Positions 8,495 through 18,387 are shown, counted from the stretch's first letter. The stretch: 64,000 nucleotides of DNA from Caballeronia terrestris (GCF_001544515.1 NZ_FCOL02000004.1:62001-126000); one strand, 5' to 3'. Notes: a model not told the origin generated them from the sequence alone. Numbers and translations: made by a program.

Positions 8495-9652
8495 ATGTCG
8501 CTTGCTTCCACCCTCGAGATCATCGCTGAACTCAAAGCCGGCCGAATGGTGATTCTCGTCGACGAAGAAGACCGCGAGAACGAGGGCGACCTCGTCATCG
8601 CCGCCGAATTCGTCACACCCGAGGCGATCAACTTCATGGCGCGCTACGGCCGCGGCCTGATCTGCCTCACGCTCACGCAGGAACGCTGCCGCCAGTTGAA
8701 CCTCCCGCCGATGACTCACCGCAACGGCACGCAGTACGGCACGGCGTTCACGGTCAGCATCGAGGCGGCCGAAGGCGTCACGACCGGCATCTCCGCCAGC
8801 GACCGCGCCCGCACGATCGCGGCGGCCGTCGCGCACGACGCGCGTGCCGAGCACATCGTCCAGCCGGGCCACGTGTTCCCGATCCAGGCGCAGCCGGGCG
8901 GCGTGCTCGTGCGCGCGGGCCACACGGAAGCCGGTTGCGACTTCACCGCGCTCGCGGGCCTGACGCCCGCCGCCGTGATCTGCGAAATCATCAAGGACGA
9001 CGGCGAGATGGCGCGCCTGCCCGACCTGATCGAATTCGGCCAGCAGCACGGCCTTAAGATCGGCACGATCGCCGATCTGATCCACTACCGCAGCCGCACG
9101 GAATCGATCGTCGAGCGGGTAGCCGAGCGCACGATGCAGACCGCGCACGGCGCATTCCGCGCGGTGCTGTATCGCGACCAGCCGAGCGGCTCGCCGCATA
9201 TCGCGCTGGTGCGCGGCACGCCGTCGCCCGATCTGGAGACGCCGGTGCGCGTACACGAGCCGCTCTCCGTGCTCGATCTGCTGGAAATCGACTCGTCCAC
9301 GCACTCCTGGACGCTCGACGCCGCGATGAAGGAAATCGCGTCGCGCGATCTGGGCGCGATCGTGCTGCTGAATTGCCACGACTCGAAGGAACATCTGGTC
9401 GACGTGTTCCAGGCCTTCGACCGGAAAGACAAGGCCGATCAGCTGAAGCGTCGTCCGGTCGACTTCAAGACCTACGGCATCGGCGCGCAAATCCTGCGCG
9501 AACTGGGCGTCGGCAAGATGCAGGTGCTGTCGAATCCGCGCAAGCTTGGCAGCATGTCCGGCTACGGCCTCGAAGTGACGGGTTTCATCCCGATGCCGGG
9601 CTGCCCCGCCACGTCGCCCGATGCCGCCATCGCTCATCTGCGCTCGGTCTGA
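8495..9652 (+). CDS. ribB: 3,4-dihydroxy-2-butanone 4-phosphate synthase with degenerate GTP cyclohydrolase II domain
   Basis: The N-terminal 200 residues are a complete RibB domain that makes the four-carbon unit of riboflavin from ribulose 5-phosphate. The acidic metal-binding loop [10 protein letters not shown] (residues 23-32) and the HTEAGCDF motif are intact. Residues from about 205 to 385 have the fold signature of GTP cyclohydrolase II (PVRVHEPL, and later the ending [17 protein letters not shown]), but the zinc cysteines and catalytic segment that normally follow VRVHSE are missing. It is therefore probably a monofunctional RibB of the RibBX type; a separate RibA is expected elsewhere. 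It restarts the rib cluster after the toxin-antitoxin insertion and is followed 46 bp later by ribH. Confidence 0.93.
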   Translation: MSLASTLEIIAELKAGRMVILVDEEDRENEGDLVIAAEFVTPEAINFMARYGRGLICLTLTQERCRQLNLPPMTHRNGTQYGTAFTVSIEAAEGVTTGISASDRARTIAAAVAHDARAEHIVQPGHVFPIQAQPGGVLVRAGHTEAGCDFTALAGLTPAAVICEIIKDDGEMARLPDLIEFGQQHGLKIGTIADLIHYRSRTESIVERVAERTMQTAHGAFRAVLYRDQPSGSPHIALVRGTPSPDLETPVRVHEPLSVLDLLEIDSSTHSWTLDAAMKEIASRDLGAIVLLNCHDSKEHLVDVFQAFDRKDKADQLKRRPVDFKTYGIGAQILRELGVGKMQVLSNPRKLGSMSGYGLEVTGFIPMPGCPATSPDAAIAHLRSV

Positions 9653-9698
9653 AACCCGCGCGCGATCACACAAACACCCAAAAAACGGACTCAAATCA

Positions 9699-10202
9699 AT
9701 GGAAATCGGACAATATCAGCCGAACCTCGACGGTGACGGACTGCGCATCGGCATCGTGCAATCGCGCTTCAACGAACCGGTCTGCAACGGCCTCGCCGAT
9801 GCGTGCATCGAAGAGCTCGAGCGCCTCGGCGTGATCGGCCAGGACGTGCTGCTCGTCACCGTGCCGGGCGCGCTGGAAATCCCGCTTGCGCTGCAAAAAC
9901 TCGCGGAATCGGGCCAGTTCGACGCGCTGATCGCGCTCGGCGCCGTCGTGCGCGGCGAGACTTATCACTTCGAACTCGTGTCGAACGAGAGCGGCGCGGG
10001 CATTTCGCGTATCGCGCTCGACTTCGGCACGCCGGTCGCGAACGCCGTGCTCACGACCGAAAACGACGAGCAGGCCGTCGCCCGCATGACGGAAAAAGGC
10101 CGTGACGCGGCGCGCGTGGCGGTGGAAATGGCCAACCTGTCGGTGGCGCTGGAGCAACTCGGCGGCGACGACGAAGAAGACGAAGACGAGGACCGCGCAT
10201 GA
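9699..10202 (+). CDS. ribH: 6,7-dimethyl-8-ribityllumazine synthase
   Basis: RibH condenses the pyrimidine and four-carbon precursors into lumazine, the substrate of RibE. The 167-aa protein has the substrate-binding motifs [22 protein letters not shown] (with the conserved His) and TTENDEQAV. The very acidic C-terminal tail ([13 protein letters not shown]) is longer than in many homologues. ATG 9699 ([10 protein letters not shown]) matches the family start. Its stop overlaps the nusB start in an ATGA, so translation of the two is coupled. Confidence 0.97.
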   Translation: MEIGQYQPNLDGDGLRIGIVQSRFNEPVCNGLADACIEELERLGVIGQDVLLVTVPGALEIPLALQKLAESGQFDALIALGAVVRGETYHFELVSNESGAGISRIALDFGTPVANAVLTTENDEQAVARMTEKGRDAARVAVEMANLSVALEQLGGDDEEDEDEDRA

Positions 10203-10633
10203 AGAGCGCTCGACGCCGCTCGCGTGAACTCGCGACGCAAGGGCTTTATCAGTGGCTGCTGTCGGGCGCGCCCGGCGGCGAGATCGACGCGCAACTGCGC
10301 AACGCACAAGGCTTCGACAAGGCCGATCACGGTCACCTCGACGCGATCCTGCACGGCGTGATCAAGGAAGCCGACGCGCTCTCCGCCGACCTGCAGCCGT
10401 GTCTCGACCGTCCGGTCGAGCAGTTGTCGCCGGTGGAGCGCGCGGTTTTGCTCGTCGCCGCGTTCGAATTCAAGCATCACGTCGATATTCCGTATCGCGT
10501 GGTCATCAACGAGGCGGTCGAACTGACGAAGACGTTCGGCGGCTCGGACGGCTACAAGTACGTGAACGGCGTGCTCGACAAGCTGGCCGTGCAACTGCGC
10601 CCGGCCGAAGCGCAAGGCCGCGGCCGCGGCTAA
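10199..10633 (+). CDS. nusB: Transcription antitermination factor NusB
   Basis: NusB binds boxA RNA together with ribosomal protein S10 and protects rRNA transcripts from early termination. The 144-aa all-helical protein carries family segments [17 protein letters not shown] near the N-terminus, [14 protein letters not shown] in the middle and [17 protein letters not shown] near the C-terminus. The ATGA overlap with ribH and the conserved ribH-nusB order support co-transcription with the riboflavin genes. Confidence 0.97.
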   Translation: MKSARRRSRELATQGLYQWLLSGAPGGEIDAQLRNAQGFDKADHGHLDAILHGVIKEADALSADLQPCLDRPVEQLSPVERAVLLVAAFEFKHHVDIPYRVVINEAVELTKTFGGSDGYKYVNGVLDKLAVQLRPAEAQGRGRG

Positions 10634-10669
10634 TTTCAAGACGATCCTCCCCTCACTGGACCTGCAACG

Positions 10670-11863
10670 ATGAACACCCTTGCCGAACCGCTCGTGCGGC
10701 TGGCCGCCCGCGTGGACGCCATCGAGCCGTTCTACGTGATGGAACTGATGAAGGAAGCGCAACTGCTGGAAAGCCTCGGGCGCGACATCATCCACATGGG
10801 TATCGGCGAGCCGGATTTCACCGCGCCGGAGCCGGTGATCCGCGCCGCGTCCGATGCGCTTGCGCGCGGCGTTACGCAGTACACCAACGCGCTCGGCATC
10901 GCGCCGCTGCGCGAGGCGATCGCGCGGCATTATCGGGATGCGTTCGGGCTCGATATCGATCCGGAGCGCGTCGTGGTGACGGCGGGGGCATCGGCGGCGT
11001 TGCTGCTCGCGTGCATGGCGCTCGTCGATCACGGTGACGAGGTCCTGATGCCCGATCCGTGCTATCCGTGCAACCGCCACTTCGTCTCAGCCGCCGACGG
11101 CAAGCCCGTCCTGATCCCGAGCGGCCCGGCCGAGCGGTTCCAGTTGACCGCCGAACGCGTGGATGCCCACTGGGGCGAGAAGACGCGCGGCGTGCTGCTC
11201 GCGTCGCCGTCGAATCCGACCGGCACGTCGATCGAACCGGCTGAACTGCGACGCATCGTCGAAACGGTGCGGGCGAAGGGCGGCTTTACGATCGTCGACG
11301 AGATTTATCAGGGCCTGAGCTACGACGCGAAGCCGGTCTCGGCGCTCTCCTACGGCGACGACGTCGTGACAGTGAACAGCTTTTCGAAGTACTTCAGCAT
11401 GACCGGCTGGCGGCTCGGCTGGCTCGTCGTGCCGCCCGCGATGGTCGGCGCGATGGAAAAGCTGTCGCAGAACCTGTTCATTTGCCCTTCGGCGCTGGCG
11501 CAGCATGCCGCCCTCGCCTGCTTCGAGCCAGAAACGCTCGCGATCTACGAGGCGCGCCGGCTGGAACTCAAGCGGCGTCGCGATTTCATCGTGCCGGCGC
11601 TGCGTTCGCTCGGCTTCGGCGTGCCGGTCGTGCCGGACGGCGCGTTCTACGTCTACGCCGACACGCGCACGGTCGCCCACCCGGCTGCGGGCGACAGCGA
11701 CGCGCTCACCCGCTCGATGCTGCACGACGCGGGCGTCGTGCTCGTGCCGGGCGCCGATTTCGGGTTTCATCAGCCGAAGGAGTACATCCGGCTGTCGTAC
11801 GCGACGGCTTATTCGAAGCTGGAAGAAGCGGTCGATCGGCTCGCAAAACTTTTCCACCGCTGA
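10670..11863 (+). CDS. PLP-dependent class I/II aminotransferase
   Basis: This 397-aa fold-type I enzyme has the PLP lysine in VNSFSKYFSMTGWRLGW, the cofactor-phosphate region TAGASAALLLA, ASPSNPTGT for the pyridine ring region, and the C-terminal substrate-carboxylate arginine in YIRLSYA. It resembles the aspartate/tyrosine/aromatic aminotransferase group. Substrate cannot be read from the sequence. ATG 10670 gives MNTLAEPLVRLAARV. It follows nusB by 36 bp and ends at a strong bidirectional terminator, so it may be the last gene of the rib-nusB transcript. Confidence 0.9.
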   Translation: MNTLAEPLVRLAARVDAIEPFYVMELMKEAQLLESLGRDIIHMGIGEPDFTAPEPVIRAASDALARGVTQYTNALGIAPLREAIARHYRDAFGLDIDPERVVVTAGASAALLLACMALVDHGDEVLMPDPCYPCNRHFVSAADGKPVLIPSGPAERFQLTAERVDAHWGEKTRGVLLASPSNPTGTSIEPAELRRIVETVRAKGGFTIVDEIYQGLSYDAKPVSALSYGDDVVTVNSFSKYFSMTGWRLGWLVVPPAMVGAMEKLSQNLFICPSALAQHAALACFEPETLAIYEARRLELKRRRDFIVPALRSLGFGVPVVPDGAFYVYADTRTVAHPAAGDSDALTRSMLHDAGVVLVPGADFGFHQPKEYIRLSYATAYSKLEEAVDRLAKLFHR

Positions 11864-11882
11864 TTTTTCAGGCCCCAAATGC

Positions 11883-11910
11883 AAAAAAGGCACCCGCCGG
11901 TGCCTTTTTT
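11883..11910. terminator. Bidirectional Rho-independent terminator
   Basis: A 12-bp perfect stem runs AAAAAAGGCACC (11883-11894), loop CGCC, GGTGCCTTTTTT (11899-11910). It has an A run on the left and a T run on the right, so it can stop both the aminotransferase and the convergent transglycosylase transcripts. Confidence 0.92.
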
Positions 11911-11926
11911 TCATCTTTCAGAAAGT

Positions 11927-13117
11927 TCAAGCGCCCAATTCCGCCGACGCCACATGCTTCGGGGCGCTGTCGCTGACCGCGTCATTCTGATCCTGCGACG
12001 GAACGTCCGACTTCGGCGCCGTAATCGGCTTCGCGCCGTCGAGCGTCGCGTGGACGCGCTTGCCGCCATCCGACGACGCCGACGTTGCCGAGGCGAGCAC
12101 CTGCTTCGGAGCCGGTTGCGCCGGCGCTTGCGGCGCGTTGATCGGCACGTTGCGGCCGCGCGCGACATCGCGCAGACGCGTACGCTCGGCCAGCACCTTC
12201 GCGCCGTAGCCGCCGTCGTCCTGCGTGCTCGACCCCACGTAATAGCGCAAACCGCCCGCCACCGAACCGCCGCGCGCGATGCAATCCTTCAGCACGAGCG
12301 CGCCAACCTTGATGTTCGCGAGCGGATCAAGCGCCGCGTGCGAGCCGCCGAAGTACTCGAATTTGTCCGAATGAACCTTCGACATCACCTGCATCAGCCC
12401 TTGCGCGCCGACGCCGCTTTCCGCATACGGATTGAAGCCCGATTCGATCGCCATCACCGAAAGCAGCAGGAGCGGATCGAGGCCGACTTCGCGGCCGGTG
12501 TCGAACGCCGCGCGCACGAGTTCGCTGACCGGGTCCTGCGCCACGCGATACCGCCGCGCAATGAACGTCGCCACGAGTTTCTGTTCGCGCGTCGAGATGA
12601 GCACGCGATCGTCGCGCGCATCGGCGACGACGCGCTGCGACGGAATCGCGTTCGCAAGCGCCGTGACGGTCGGCAGCGTGCGCGGGTCGAGTCCGTTCGG
12701 CGACACGGCGAGGCTGATGCCGCCCGTGAGCTGGCGCGTGCTGTCGTCATCGGTCGACGCGGCGCCGAGCGACGGCGGCGTGGCAGCAGCCAGGGCCGTT
12801 GCGCTGGACGTCGACTGCGCGGCCTTCGCCTGCGCGACTTCGAGCTCGAGCCGGCGGCCGGCCGCGAACGGCGGCAGCGGCTGGCCCGCGAGCAGACGCG
12901 CGGGACCGGCTTGCACGGCGGCCGAAACCATCGGCATGATCCGTGCTGCAAACGTACCGCGCCATGAAGGAAGCAGCCAGAGTACGAGCGCGGTCAACAC
13001 GGCCGCGCAACCGACCAGACTGAAGAGATAGTGACTCATGCGCGTACCGCGACGCAGAGCGACGCGCAATCTCTGCGCGATGCGTGTGTCGGGACGCAAC
13101 GACAACCAAGCGTTCAT
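11927..13117 (-). CDS. Membrane-anchored lytic transglycosylase (SLT domain)
   Basis: This protein would cleave peptidoglycan glycan strands to form 1,6-anhydro products. Residues about 27-50 form a single hydrophobic anchor (SHYLFSLVGCAAVLTALVLW), so the bulk lies in the periplasm. The SLT domain occupies roughly residues 195-315, with the catalytic Glu225 in VMAIESGFNPYAES, then GAQGLMQVM and a YYVGSS segment near the end. The C-terminal 80 residues are Ala/Pro/Lys-rich and probably disordered. I chose ATG 13117 (MNAWLSLRPD) because GGGAG is well spaced before it; ATG 13129 is an alternative. Confidence 0.88.
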   Translation of the reverse strand: MNAWLSLRPDTRIAQRLRVALRRGTRMSHYLFSLVGCAAVLTALVLWLLPSWRGTFAARIMPMVSAAVQAGPARLLAGQPLPPFAAGRRLELEVAQAKAAQSTSSATALAAATPPSLGAASTDDDSTRQLTGGISLAVSPNGLDPRTLPTVTALANAIPSQRVVADARDDRVLISTREQKLVATFIARRYRVAQDPVSELVRAAFDTGREVGLDPLLLLSVMAIESGFNPYAESGVGAQGLMQVMSKVHSDKFEYFGGSHAALDPLANIKVGALVLKDCIARGGSVAGGLRYYVGSSTQDDGGYGAKVLAERTRLRDVARGRNVPINAPQAPAQPAPKQVLASATSASSDGGKRVHATLDGAKPITAPKSDVPSQDQNDAVSDSAPKHVASAELGA

Positions 13118-13670
13118 TGGTGCTCCCATGTTGCATTGGTTTTCAGCTGATTAATACCAATAGACCGGCATCGAAAAAGCAAAAACCAGACACCGCTCGC
13201 CTCTTGGCAAGCGTTGAGCGGCATCGGGAAAACGGCATGCGCCGTCTGGGAAGCCGGTCCGGAACTTTCCGTTTCCGGGAGCGTTCGGCACGAACCGCAT
13301 GCCGGGGCGCTGGAGGCTTCCACGCGAAAAACCGGCGGAAAAGAGCGCCGGCAAGAAATTACGGCAACGCAACCGAACGGCCCATCCCCGGGTTTCGTCG
13401 GCTCATCGCAACCTCAAAGTTCTGAGGAAAAGTAAAAAGTTGCAAAGACAACTTATGATGTTGACCGATTCTAGGCGACGGTTTAATGATCCGTCAATGC
13501 TATAGACCGGTGTTTCAATTACTTACAGTTATAATGAACGGTGTTTAGGCGGTCGAACGCACCTGTTTGTGCGGTTTCCTATAAGAATGCACTGAATGTC
13601 TGTGATCGCACGGACATCGATACAGGTAAAATCGACAATCGTCTTGCGCGCCGCGCATCTCTTGAATTCG
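13118..13670. other. 553-bp intergenic region between divergent genes, AT-rich near ubiD
   Basis: No convincing gene is visible. The left two-thirds is GC-rich without coding character. The right part, from about 13420, is clearly AT-rich and holds the ubiD promoter candidates. It also has a perfect 6-bp inverted repeat AAGTTG-N6-CAACTT (13437-13454) just before a TTGACC box, and a second TATAAT at 13530-13535. The octamer CGGTGTTT occurs twice about 30 bp apart around that second box. Confidence 0.6.
13461..13489 (+). promoter_or_regulatory. Candidate sigma-70 promoter upstream of ubiD
   Basis: TTGACC (13461-13466) is followed after 17 bp by TAATGA (13484-13489); TTTAAT at a 15-bp spacing overlaps it. 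The -35 box is good and the -10 box is moderate. The predicted leader is about 170 nt. Confidence 0.4.
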
Positions 13671-15272
13671 ATGAAATATAAAGACCTGCGCGACTTCTCA
13701 GCCCGCCTTGAATCGCTCGGCGAATTGCGCCGCATCCGCCAGAGCGTCTCCCCCGCCCTCGAAATGACCGAACTCTCCGACCGCGTTTTGCGCTCGGGCG
13801 GCCCGGCGCTGCTTTTCGAAGCGCCAACCGGACACTCGATTCCCGTGCTCGCCAATTTGTTCGGCACGCCGCGACGCGTCGCGCTCGGCATGGGGATCGA
13901 AGCGGAGGCGAACGGATCGGACGATCCCAGCCTTCTGTCGGACACCGCTGCACTCGAATCGCTGCGCAACGTCGGACGGCTCTTATCGGCGCTGAAGGAA
14001 CCCGAGCCGCCGAAGGGCCTGAAGGACGCCGGCAAGCTCCTGTCGCTCGCGAAGGCGGTCTGGGACATGGCGCCGAAAACGGTCAGTTCGCCGCCGTGCC
14101 AGGAAGTCGTATGGGAAGGCAGCGACGTCGATCTGGCGAAGCTGCCTGTCCAGACGTGCTGGCCGGGCGATGCCGGTCCGCTCGTCACCTGGGGGCTGAC
14201 CGTCACGCGCGGGCCGAACAAGCCGCGCCAGAACCTCGGGATCTACCGGCAGCAGTTGATCGGCCGAAACAAGCTGATCATGCGATGGCTTGCGCATCGC
14301 GGCGGCGCGCTCGATTTTCGCGAGTTCGCGCTCGCCAATCCGGGCAAGCCGTATCCGGTCGCGGTCGTCCTCGGCGCCGATCCCGCGACGATTCTCGGCG
14401 CCGTCACACCGGTGCCGGACACGCTCTCCGAATACCAGTTCGCCGGGCTTCTGCGTGGCGCCAGGACCGAACTCGCGAAGTGCCTGACACCGGGCGTCGA
14501 TACGTTGCAGGTGCCCGCGCGCGCAGAAATCGTCCTCGAAGGGTTCATCTACCCGCACGACGGCCAGCCGGAGCCGGCGCCCACTGGCGCGCCGCCGCGG
14601 CCGTCGAAGGGTGCGTCGGCGACCTACGAGCACGCGCTCGAAGGCCCGTACGGCGACCACACCGGCTACTACAACGAACAGGAGTGGTTTCCGGTATTCA
14701 CCGTCGAGAAGATCACGATGCGCCGCGACGCGATCTACCACTCGACCTACACCGGCAAGCCGCCCGACGAACCCGCCGTGCTCGGCGTCGCGCTGAACGA
14801 AGTGTTCGTGCCGCTGTTGCAGAAGCAGTTCACCGAGATCACCGATTTCTACCTGCCGCCCGAAGGCTGCAGCTACCGCATGGCGATCGTCCAGATCAAG
14901 AAGAGCTATCCGGGCCACGCGAAGCGCGTGATGTTCGGCGTCTGGAGCTTCTTGCGGCAGTTCATGTATACGAAGTTCATTGTCGTGGTCGACGAGGACG
15001 TGAACATCCGCGACTGGAAGGAAGTCATCTGGGCGATCACGACGCGCATCGATCCGTCGCGCGATACGGTGCTCGTCGACAACACGCCGATCGACTATCT
15101 CGATTTTGCGTCGCCGGTGGCGGGGCTCGGCTCAAAGATGGGGCTCGATGCCACGAACAAGTGGCCCGGCGAGACGGATCGCGAATGGGGCCGCCCGATC
15201 GTGATGGACGACGCGGTGAAGCGGCGCGTCGATACGCTCTGGGACGAAATCGGACTGGGGAAGCGCAAATGA
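13671..15272 (+). CDS. ubiD: UbiD family prenyl-FMN-dependent decarboxylase
   Basis: UbiD removes the carboxyl group from 3-polyprenyl-4-hydroxybenzoate in ubiquinone synthesis, using prenylated FMN made by UbiX. The 533-aa protein carries the family's cofactor-binding stretch [15 protein letters not shown] and [12 protein letters not shown], and the downstream [11 protein letters not shown] segment of the active site. ATG 13671 (MKYKDLRDF) is the conserved start; the frame upstream is not protein-like. The stop overlaps the start of the asparaginase gene in an ATGA. A non-ubiquinone UbiD cannot be excluded, but the sequence looks like the classic ubiquinone enzyme. Confidence 0.93.
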   Translation: MKYKDLRDFSARLESLGELRRIRQSVSPALEMTELSDRVLRSGGPALLFEAPTGHSIPVLANLFGTPRRVALGMGIEAEANGSDDPSLLSDTAALESLRNVGRLLSALKEPEPPKGLKDAGKLLSLAKAVWDMAPKTVSSPPCQEVVWEGSDVDLAKLPVQTCWPGDAGPLVTWGLTVTRGPNKPRQNLGIYRQQLIGRNKLIMRWLAHRGGALDFREFALANPGKPYPVAVVLGADPATILGAVTPVPDTLSEYQFAGLLRGARTELAKCLTPGVDTLQVPARAEIVLEGFIYPHDGQPEPAPTGAPPRPSKGASATYEHALEGPYGDHTGYYNEQEWFPVFTVEKITMRRDAIYHSTYTGKPPDEPAVLGVALNEVFVPLLQKQFTEITDFYLPPEGCSYRMAIVQIKKSYPGHAKRVMFGVWSFLRQFMYTKFIVVVDEDVNIRDWKEVIWAITTRIDPSRDTVLVDNTPIDYLDFASPVAGLGSKMGLDATNKWPGETDREWGRPIVMDDAVKRRVDTLWDEIGLGKRK

Positions 15273-16261
15273 AGGCGGCGACGGTTTATCGCGGCGACGC
15301 GGTCGAAAACACGCATGCGGCGCACGTCGCAGTGGTCGATGGCGCGGGCCGTTTGCTGCATTCGTTCGGCGATCCATATCGCATGACGCTCGCGCGTTCG
15401 GCGGCAAAGCCCGCACAGGCGCTCGCCGTGCTCGAAACCGGCGCACTGGAGCGCTTCGGCTTCGACGACGCCGATCTCGCGCTCATGTGCGCGTCGCACA
15501 GCAGCGAGGCGCGCCACATCGAGCGGACGCGCGCGATGCTCGCGAAAGCGCGCGTCACCGAAGCCGACATGCGCTGCGGCGGCCATCCGCCGATATCGGA
15601 TGCCGTCTGGAAGGACTGGATCAGGCGCGATTTCACGCCGACGCCCGCCTGCAGCAACTGCTCGGGCAAGCACGCGGGGATGCTCGCGGGCGCGCAGGCG
15701 ATCGGCGCGGCGCTCGCCGACTACCACCTGCCGGAGCATCCGCTGCAGGTGCGCGTGAAGCACACGATGGCACAAGCGCTCGATCTCGCCGACGACGAAG
15801 TCCAATGGGCCATCGACGGCTGCAACCTGCCGACGCCTGCCTTCCCGCTCGATCGCCTCGCGCGGCTCTACATGAAGCTCGCCGCCGCCGAAGCGGAGAC
15901 GCCGCTCGCGCGCATCTACCGCGCGATGACGACGTATCCCGAACTCGTCGCGGGCGAAGGACGATTCTGCACGCAACTGATGCAGGCGTTCGGCGGCGCG
16001 CTCGTCGGCAAGCTCGGCGCCGATGCGAGCTATGCGATCGGCGTGCGGCGGCCGGAAGGCGCGCTCGGCATCGCGGTGAAGGTCGAGGACGGCAACGTCA
16101 CCGTGCTTTACGCGATCGTCGCGCAGGTGCTGGAACAGCTCGGCATTGGTACGTCCGCGCAGCGCGAGCGGCTTGCAGCGTTCCGCCATCCGCCGATGAA
16201 AAACACGATGGGCGTCGAAACCGGACGGCTCGACGTATCGCTGAAACTCGAACGCCACTAG
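15269..16261 (+). CDS. Asparaginase of the AnsA/thermolabile family
   Basis: This 330-aa protein belongs to the PF06089 asparaginases, known from the inducible rhizobial enzyme, which differ from the E. coli AnsA/AnsB fold. Visible family motifs are [44 protein letters not shown] with its conserved Cys/Ser/Lys/His, and [19 protein letters not shown]. The reaction would be asparagine to aspartate plus ammonia in the cytoplasm; no signal peptide is seen. Its start overlaps the ubiD stop by four bases, so translation is coupled, though no metabolic link is obvious. Confidence 0.88.
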   Translation: MKAATVYRGDAVENTHAAHVAVVDGAGRLLHSFGDPYRMTLARSAAKPAQALAVLETGALERFGFDDADLALMCASHSSEARHIERTRAMLAKARVTEADMRCGGHPPISDAVWKDWIRRDFTPTPACSNCSGKHAGMLAGAQAIGAALADYHLPEHPLQVRVKHTMAQALDLADDEVQWAIDGCNLPTPAFPLDRLARLYMKLAAAEAETPLARIYRAMTTYPELVAGEGRFCTQLMQAFGGALVGKLGADASYAIGVRRPEGALGIAVKVEDGNVTVLYAIVAQVLEQLGIGTSAQRERLAAFRHPPMKNTMGVETGRLDVSLKLERH

Positions 16262-16288
16262 TCACCAATAAGAAAGGAAGTACCCGCG

Positions 16289-16957
16289 ATGCATTCGTGG
16301 TCGTTGTTGTCGGATGGATTTTTTCTGTCGCTTTCGCTGTGTCTCGATATTGGCATCGCCAACGTCGCGATCATTTCGCTCTCGCTCTCGCACGGCTTCA
16401 GGCCGGGTTTCGTGCTCGGCCTCGGAACGTGCGCCGGCGATTTGTTCTACGCGACGCTCGCGCTCGCCGGGATGTCGGCGCTGTTGCAGTTCAGCGCGGT
16501 GCGCTGGGTCGTGTGGATCGGCGGGGCGATCGTGCTGCTCTTTTTGACGTGGAAAATGGCGCGCGAGGCGCTTTATCCGGCGTCGGCGCCGCCTGTCGAA
16601 GGTGAAGCGGACTTCGCCATGCCGCGCCCGAGCCACGCGAAGAGCTTTTTGCGCGGCGCGCTGCTCGCCGTTTCATCGCCGAGCGGGATTTTGTGGTTTG
16701 CGGCCGTCGGCGGCGCGCTGATCGCGAAGGCCGGCGCGACGAGCCCGGCGAACGCTTCTGTTTTTCTTACAGGCTTTTTCATCGGCGGGCTCGGCTGGAC
16801 GCTCCTCATCTGCCTCCTCGCGAGCCACGGCCGCAAGCGCGCGGGCACGACGCTCCTGCGCGCGTGCCACGTGATGTCGGCGATGCTATTCGCGTACTTC
16901 TCATACAGCGTGATCGTGGACGGCTATCGCGATTTGATCGTGCACGCCGTCACCTAA
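16289..16957 (+). CDS. LysE family amino-acid exporter
   Basis: This 222-aa integral membrane protein shows six hydrophobic segments. The N-terminus has the LysE/RhtB layout: a first helix, then LSLSHGFRPGFVLGLGTCAGDLFYATLALAG containing the conserved G-x3-G-x3-D pattern. The middle has SFLRGALLAVSSPSGILWF, equivalent to the family's N-P-K motif with SPSG in its place. Homologues export lysine, homoserine or threonine; the substrate here is unknown. AGAAAGGAAG precedes ATG 16289. It follows the asparaginase by 27 bp and may share its transcript. Confidence 0.88.
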   Translation: MHSWSLLSDGFFLSLSLCLDIGIANVAIISLSLSHGFRPGFVLGLGTCAGDLFYATLALAGMSALLQFSAVRWVVWIGGAIVLLFLTWKMAREALYPASAPPVEGEADFAMPRPSHAKSFLRGALLAVSSPSGILWFAAVGGALIAKAGATSPANASVFLTGFFIGGLGWTLLICLLASHGRKRAGTTLLRACHVMSAMLFAYFSYSVIVDGYRDLIVHAVT

Positions 16958-16961
16958 AGCC

Positions 16962-17927
16962 TCAGGCGAGAAACTGTGCGAGCCGCGCCAGATCGACGTT
17001 ACCGCCGCTCACGATCACACCGACGCGTTTTCCTTCCACCGGCACGACCTTGTTCAGCACGGCCGCGGCCGCGAGACACCCGGTCGGCTCGACGACCATC
17101 TTCATCCGCTGCGCGAAGAACCGCATCGTCTCGATGAGTTGCGCATCGCTCACGGTGACGATCTGCTCGACATGCCGCTGGATGATCGGAAAATTGTATT
17201 CGCCGACGTGCGTCGACGCGGCGCCATCGGCGATCGTGCGCGGTACGTCGATATGCACGATCTCGCCGCGCGCGAGCGACTGCTGCGCGTCGTTGCCTGC
17301 TTCCGGCTCGACGCCGATCACCTTGCACGACGGACTCAGCGCCGCCGCCGCGAGCGCAGAGCCGCCGATCAGCCCGCCGCCGCCGAGACACACGAACAGG
17401 TAATCGAGCGGCCCCGTCTCTTCGATCAATTCCTTAGCCGACGTGCCCTGCCCCGCGATCACGTGCGGATGGTCGTACGGCGGGATCAGCGTCATGCCGC
17501 GCTCCTCGGCGAGCTTGCGGCCGAGTTCCTCGCGGTTCTGCGTGTAGCGGTCGTAGGTGATCACTTCGCCGCCGTAACCGCGCGTCGCTTCGATCTTCGC
17601 GGCGGGCGCGTCTTCCGGCATCACGATCGTCGCGCGGATGCCCGCGAGTTTCGCCGACAGCGCGATAGCCTGCGCATGATTGCCCGACGAGTACGTGATG
17701 ACGCCGGCCGCGCGCTGGCGTGCGTCGAAATGCGAGAGCGCGTTGAAGGCGCCGCGGAATTTGAAGGCGCCCATGCGCTGGAAGTTCTCGCACTTGAAGA
17801 AGAGCGAGGCGCCGGCGCGTTCGTCGGCGGTGCGCGAAGTCAGGACGGGCGTGCGATGCGCGGCGCCAGCGATGCGCTCGGCGGCATCGGCGACGTCTGC
17901 GTAAGTCGGGGCGGGAAGCGTGGACAT
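16962..17927 (-). CDS. Threonine/serine dehydratase (PLP-dependent)
   Basis: This 321-aa fold-type II PLP enzyme deaminates threonine or serine to the 2-oxo acid. The PLP lysine is in GAFKFRGAFNAL near residue 55, SSGNHAQA holds the substrate carboxylate, and the glycine-rich phosphate loop is CLGGGGLIGG near residue 180. There is no C-terminal ACT regulatory domain, so it resembles catabolic or threo-3-hydroxyaspartate dehydratase-like enzymes rather than biosynthetic IlvA. It is convergent with the LysE gene, with only 4 bp between the stops. Confidence 0.9.
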   Translation of the reverse strand: MSTLPAPTYADVADAAERIAGAAHRTPVLTSRTADERAGASLFFKCENFQRMGAFKFRGAFNALSHFDARQRAAGVITYSSGNHAQAIALSAKLAGIRATIVMPEDAPAAKIEATRGYGGEVITYDRYTQNREELGRKLAEERGMTLIPPYDHPHVIAGQGTSAKELIEETGPLDYLFVCLGGGGLIGGSALAAAALSPSCKVIGVEPEAGNDAQQSLARGEIVHIDVPRTIADGAASTHVGEYNFPIIQRHVEQIVTVSDAQLIETMRFFAQRMKMVVEPTGCLAAAAVLNKVVPVEGKRVGVIVSGGNVDLARLAQFLA

Positions 17928-17985
17928 CGGAGGGAATGGGCGGACGTTGGGGAATCGTCATTGTCCCAGTTTCGTACCACAAATG

Positions 17986-18006
17986 AAAAGACGCCGTGCG
18001 GCGTCT
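17986..18006 (-). terminator. Terminator of the Gly/Pro-rich protein gene
   Basis: AGACGCC and GGCGTCT form a perfect 7-bp stem with a GTGC loop. On the minus strand it is followed by TTTT. It lies downstream of the minus-strand gene at 18067-18387. Confidence 0.7.
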
Positions 18007-18066
18007 GAAATGCGAAGCGGCGCAACTCGGTGTCGCGCCGCCTTAGAGGAAAAGCGCTGACGCCGC

Positions 18067-18387
18067 TCAGCGCCTGTAGCCGTGTCCGTAATAGCCGTGG
18101 CCGTGGCCGCCGCCGTAGTAACCGCGGCCGTAACCGCCGTAATACCCGCGATTCCAGTACGGGCGGCCCCAATAACCATTCACGACGACCGGCGGCGGGG
18201 CATAAACCACCGGCGGCGAATAAACGACGGGCGGCGGCGGCGCGACATACACGGGTGCGGGCGGCGCGGCATACACCGGATACGCCGGCACGCCGATGCC
18301 GATACCCACGGAAACATGCGCCTGTGCAACGCCTGCGGCCCCGACGCCGAGCGCTGCTGCAACCATCAACGGGACGATATTTTTCAC
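18067..18387 (-). CDS. Secreted Gly/Pro/Tyr-rich small protein
   Basis: This 106-aa protein has a clear signal peptide (MKNIVPLMVAAALGVGAAGVAQA, cut before HVSVG). The mature part has three zones: a short hydrophobic GIGIGVPAY stretch, a proline/valine/tyrosine repeat (PPPPVVYSPPVVYAPPPVVV), and a Gly/Tyr/His-rich tail (GGYGRGYYGGGHGHGYYGHGYRR). Similar proteins are common in Burkholderia without known function; the tail could bind metal or interact with envelope polymers. I chose GTG 18387 because GAGGAG lies seven bases upstream. An ATG 30 bases further upstream would add a charged extension before the signal. Confidence 0.75.
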   Translation of the reverse strand: MKNIVPLMVAAALGVGAAGVAQAHVSVGIGIGVPAYPVYAAPPAPVYVAPPPPVVYSPPVVYAPPPVVVNGYWGRPYWNRGYYGGYGRGYYGGGHGHGYYGHGYRR

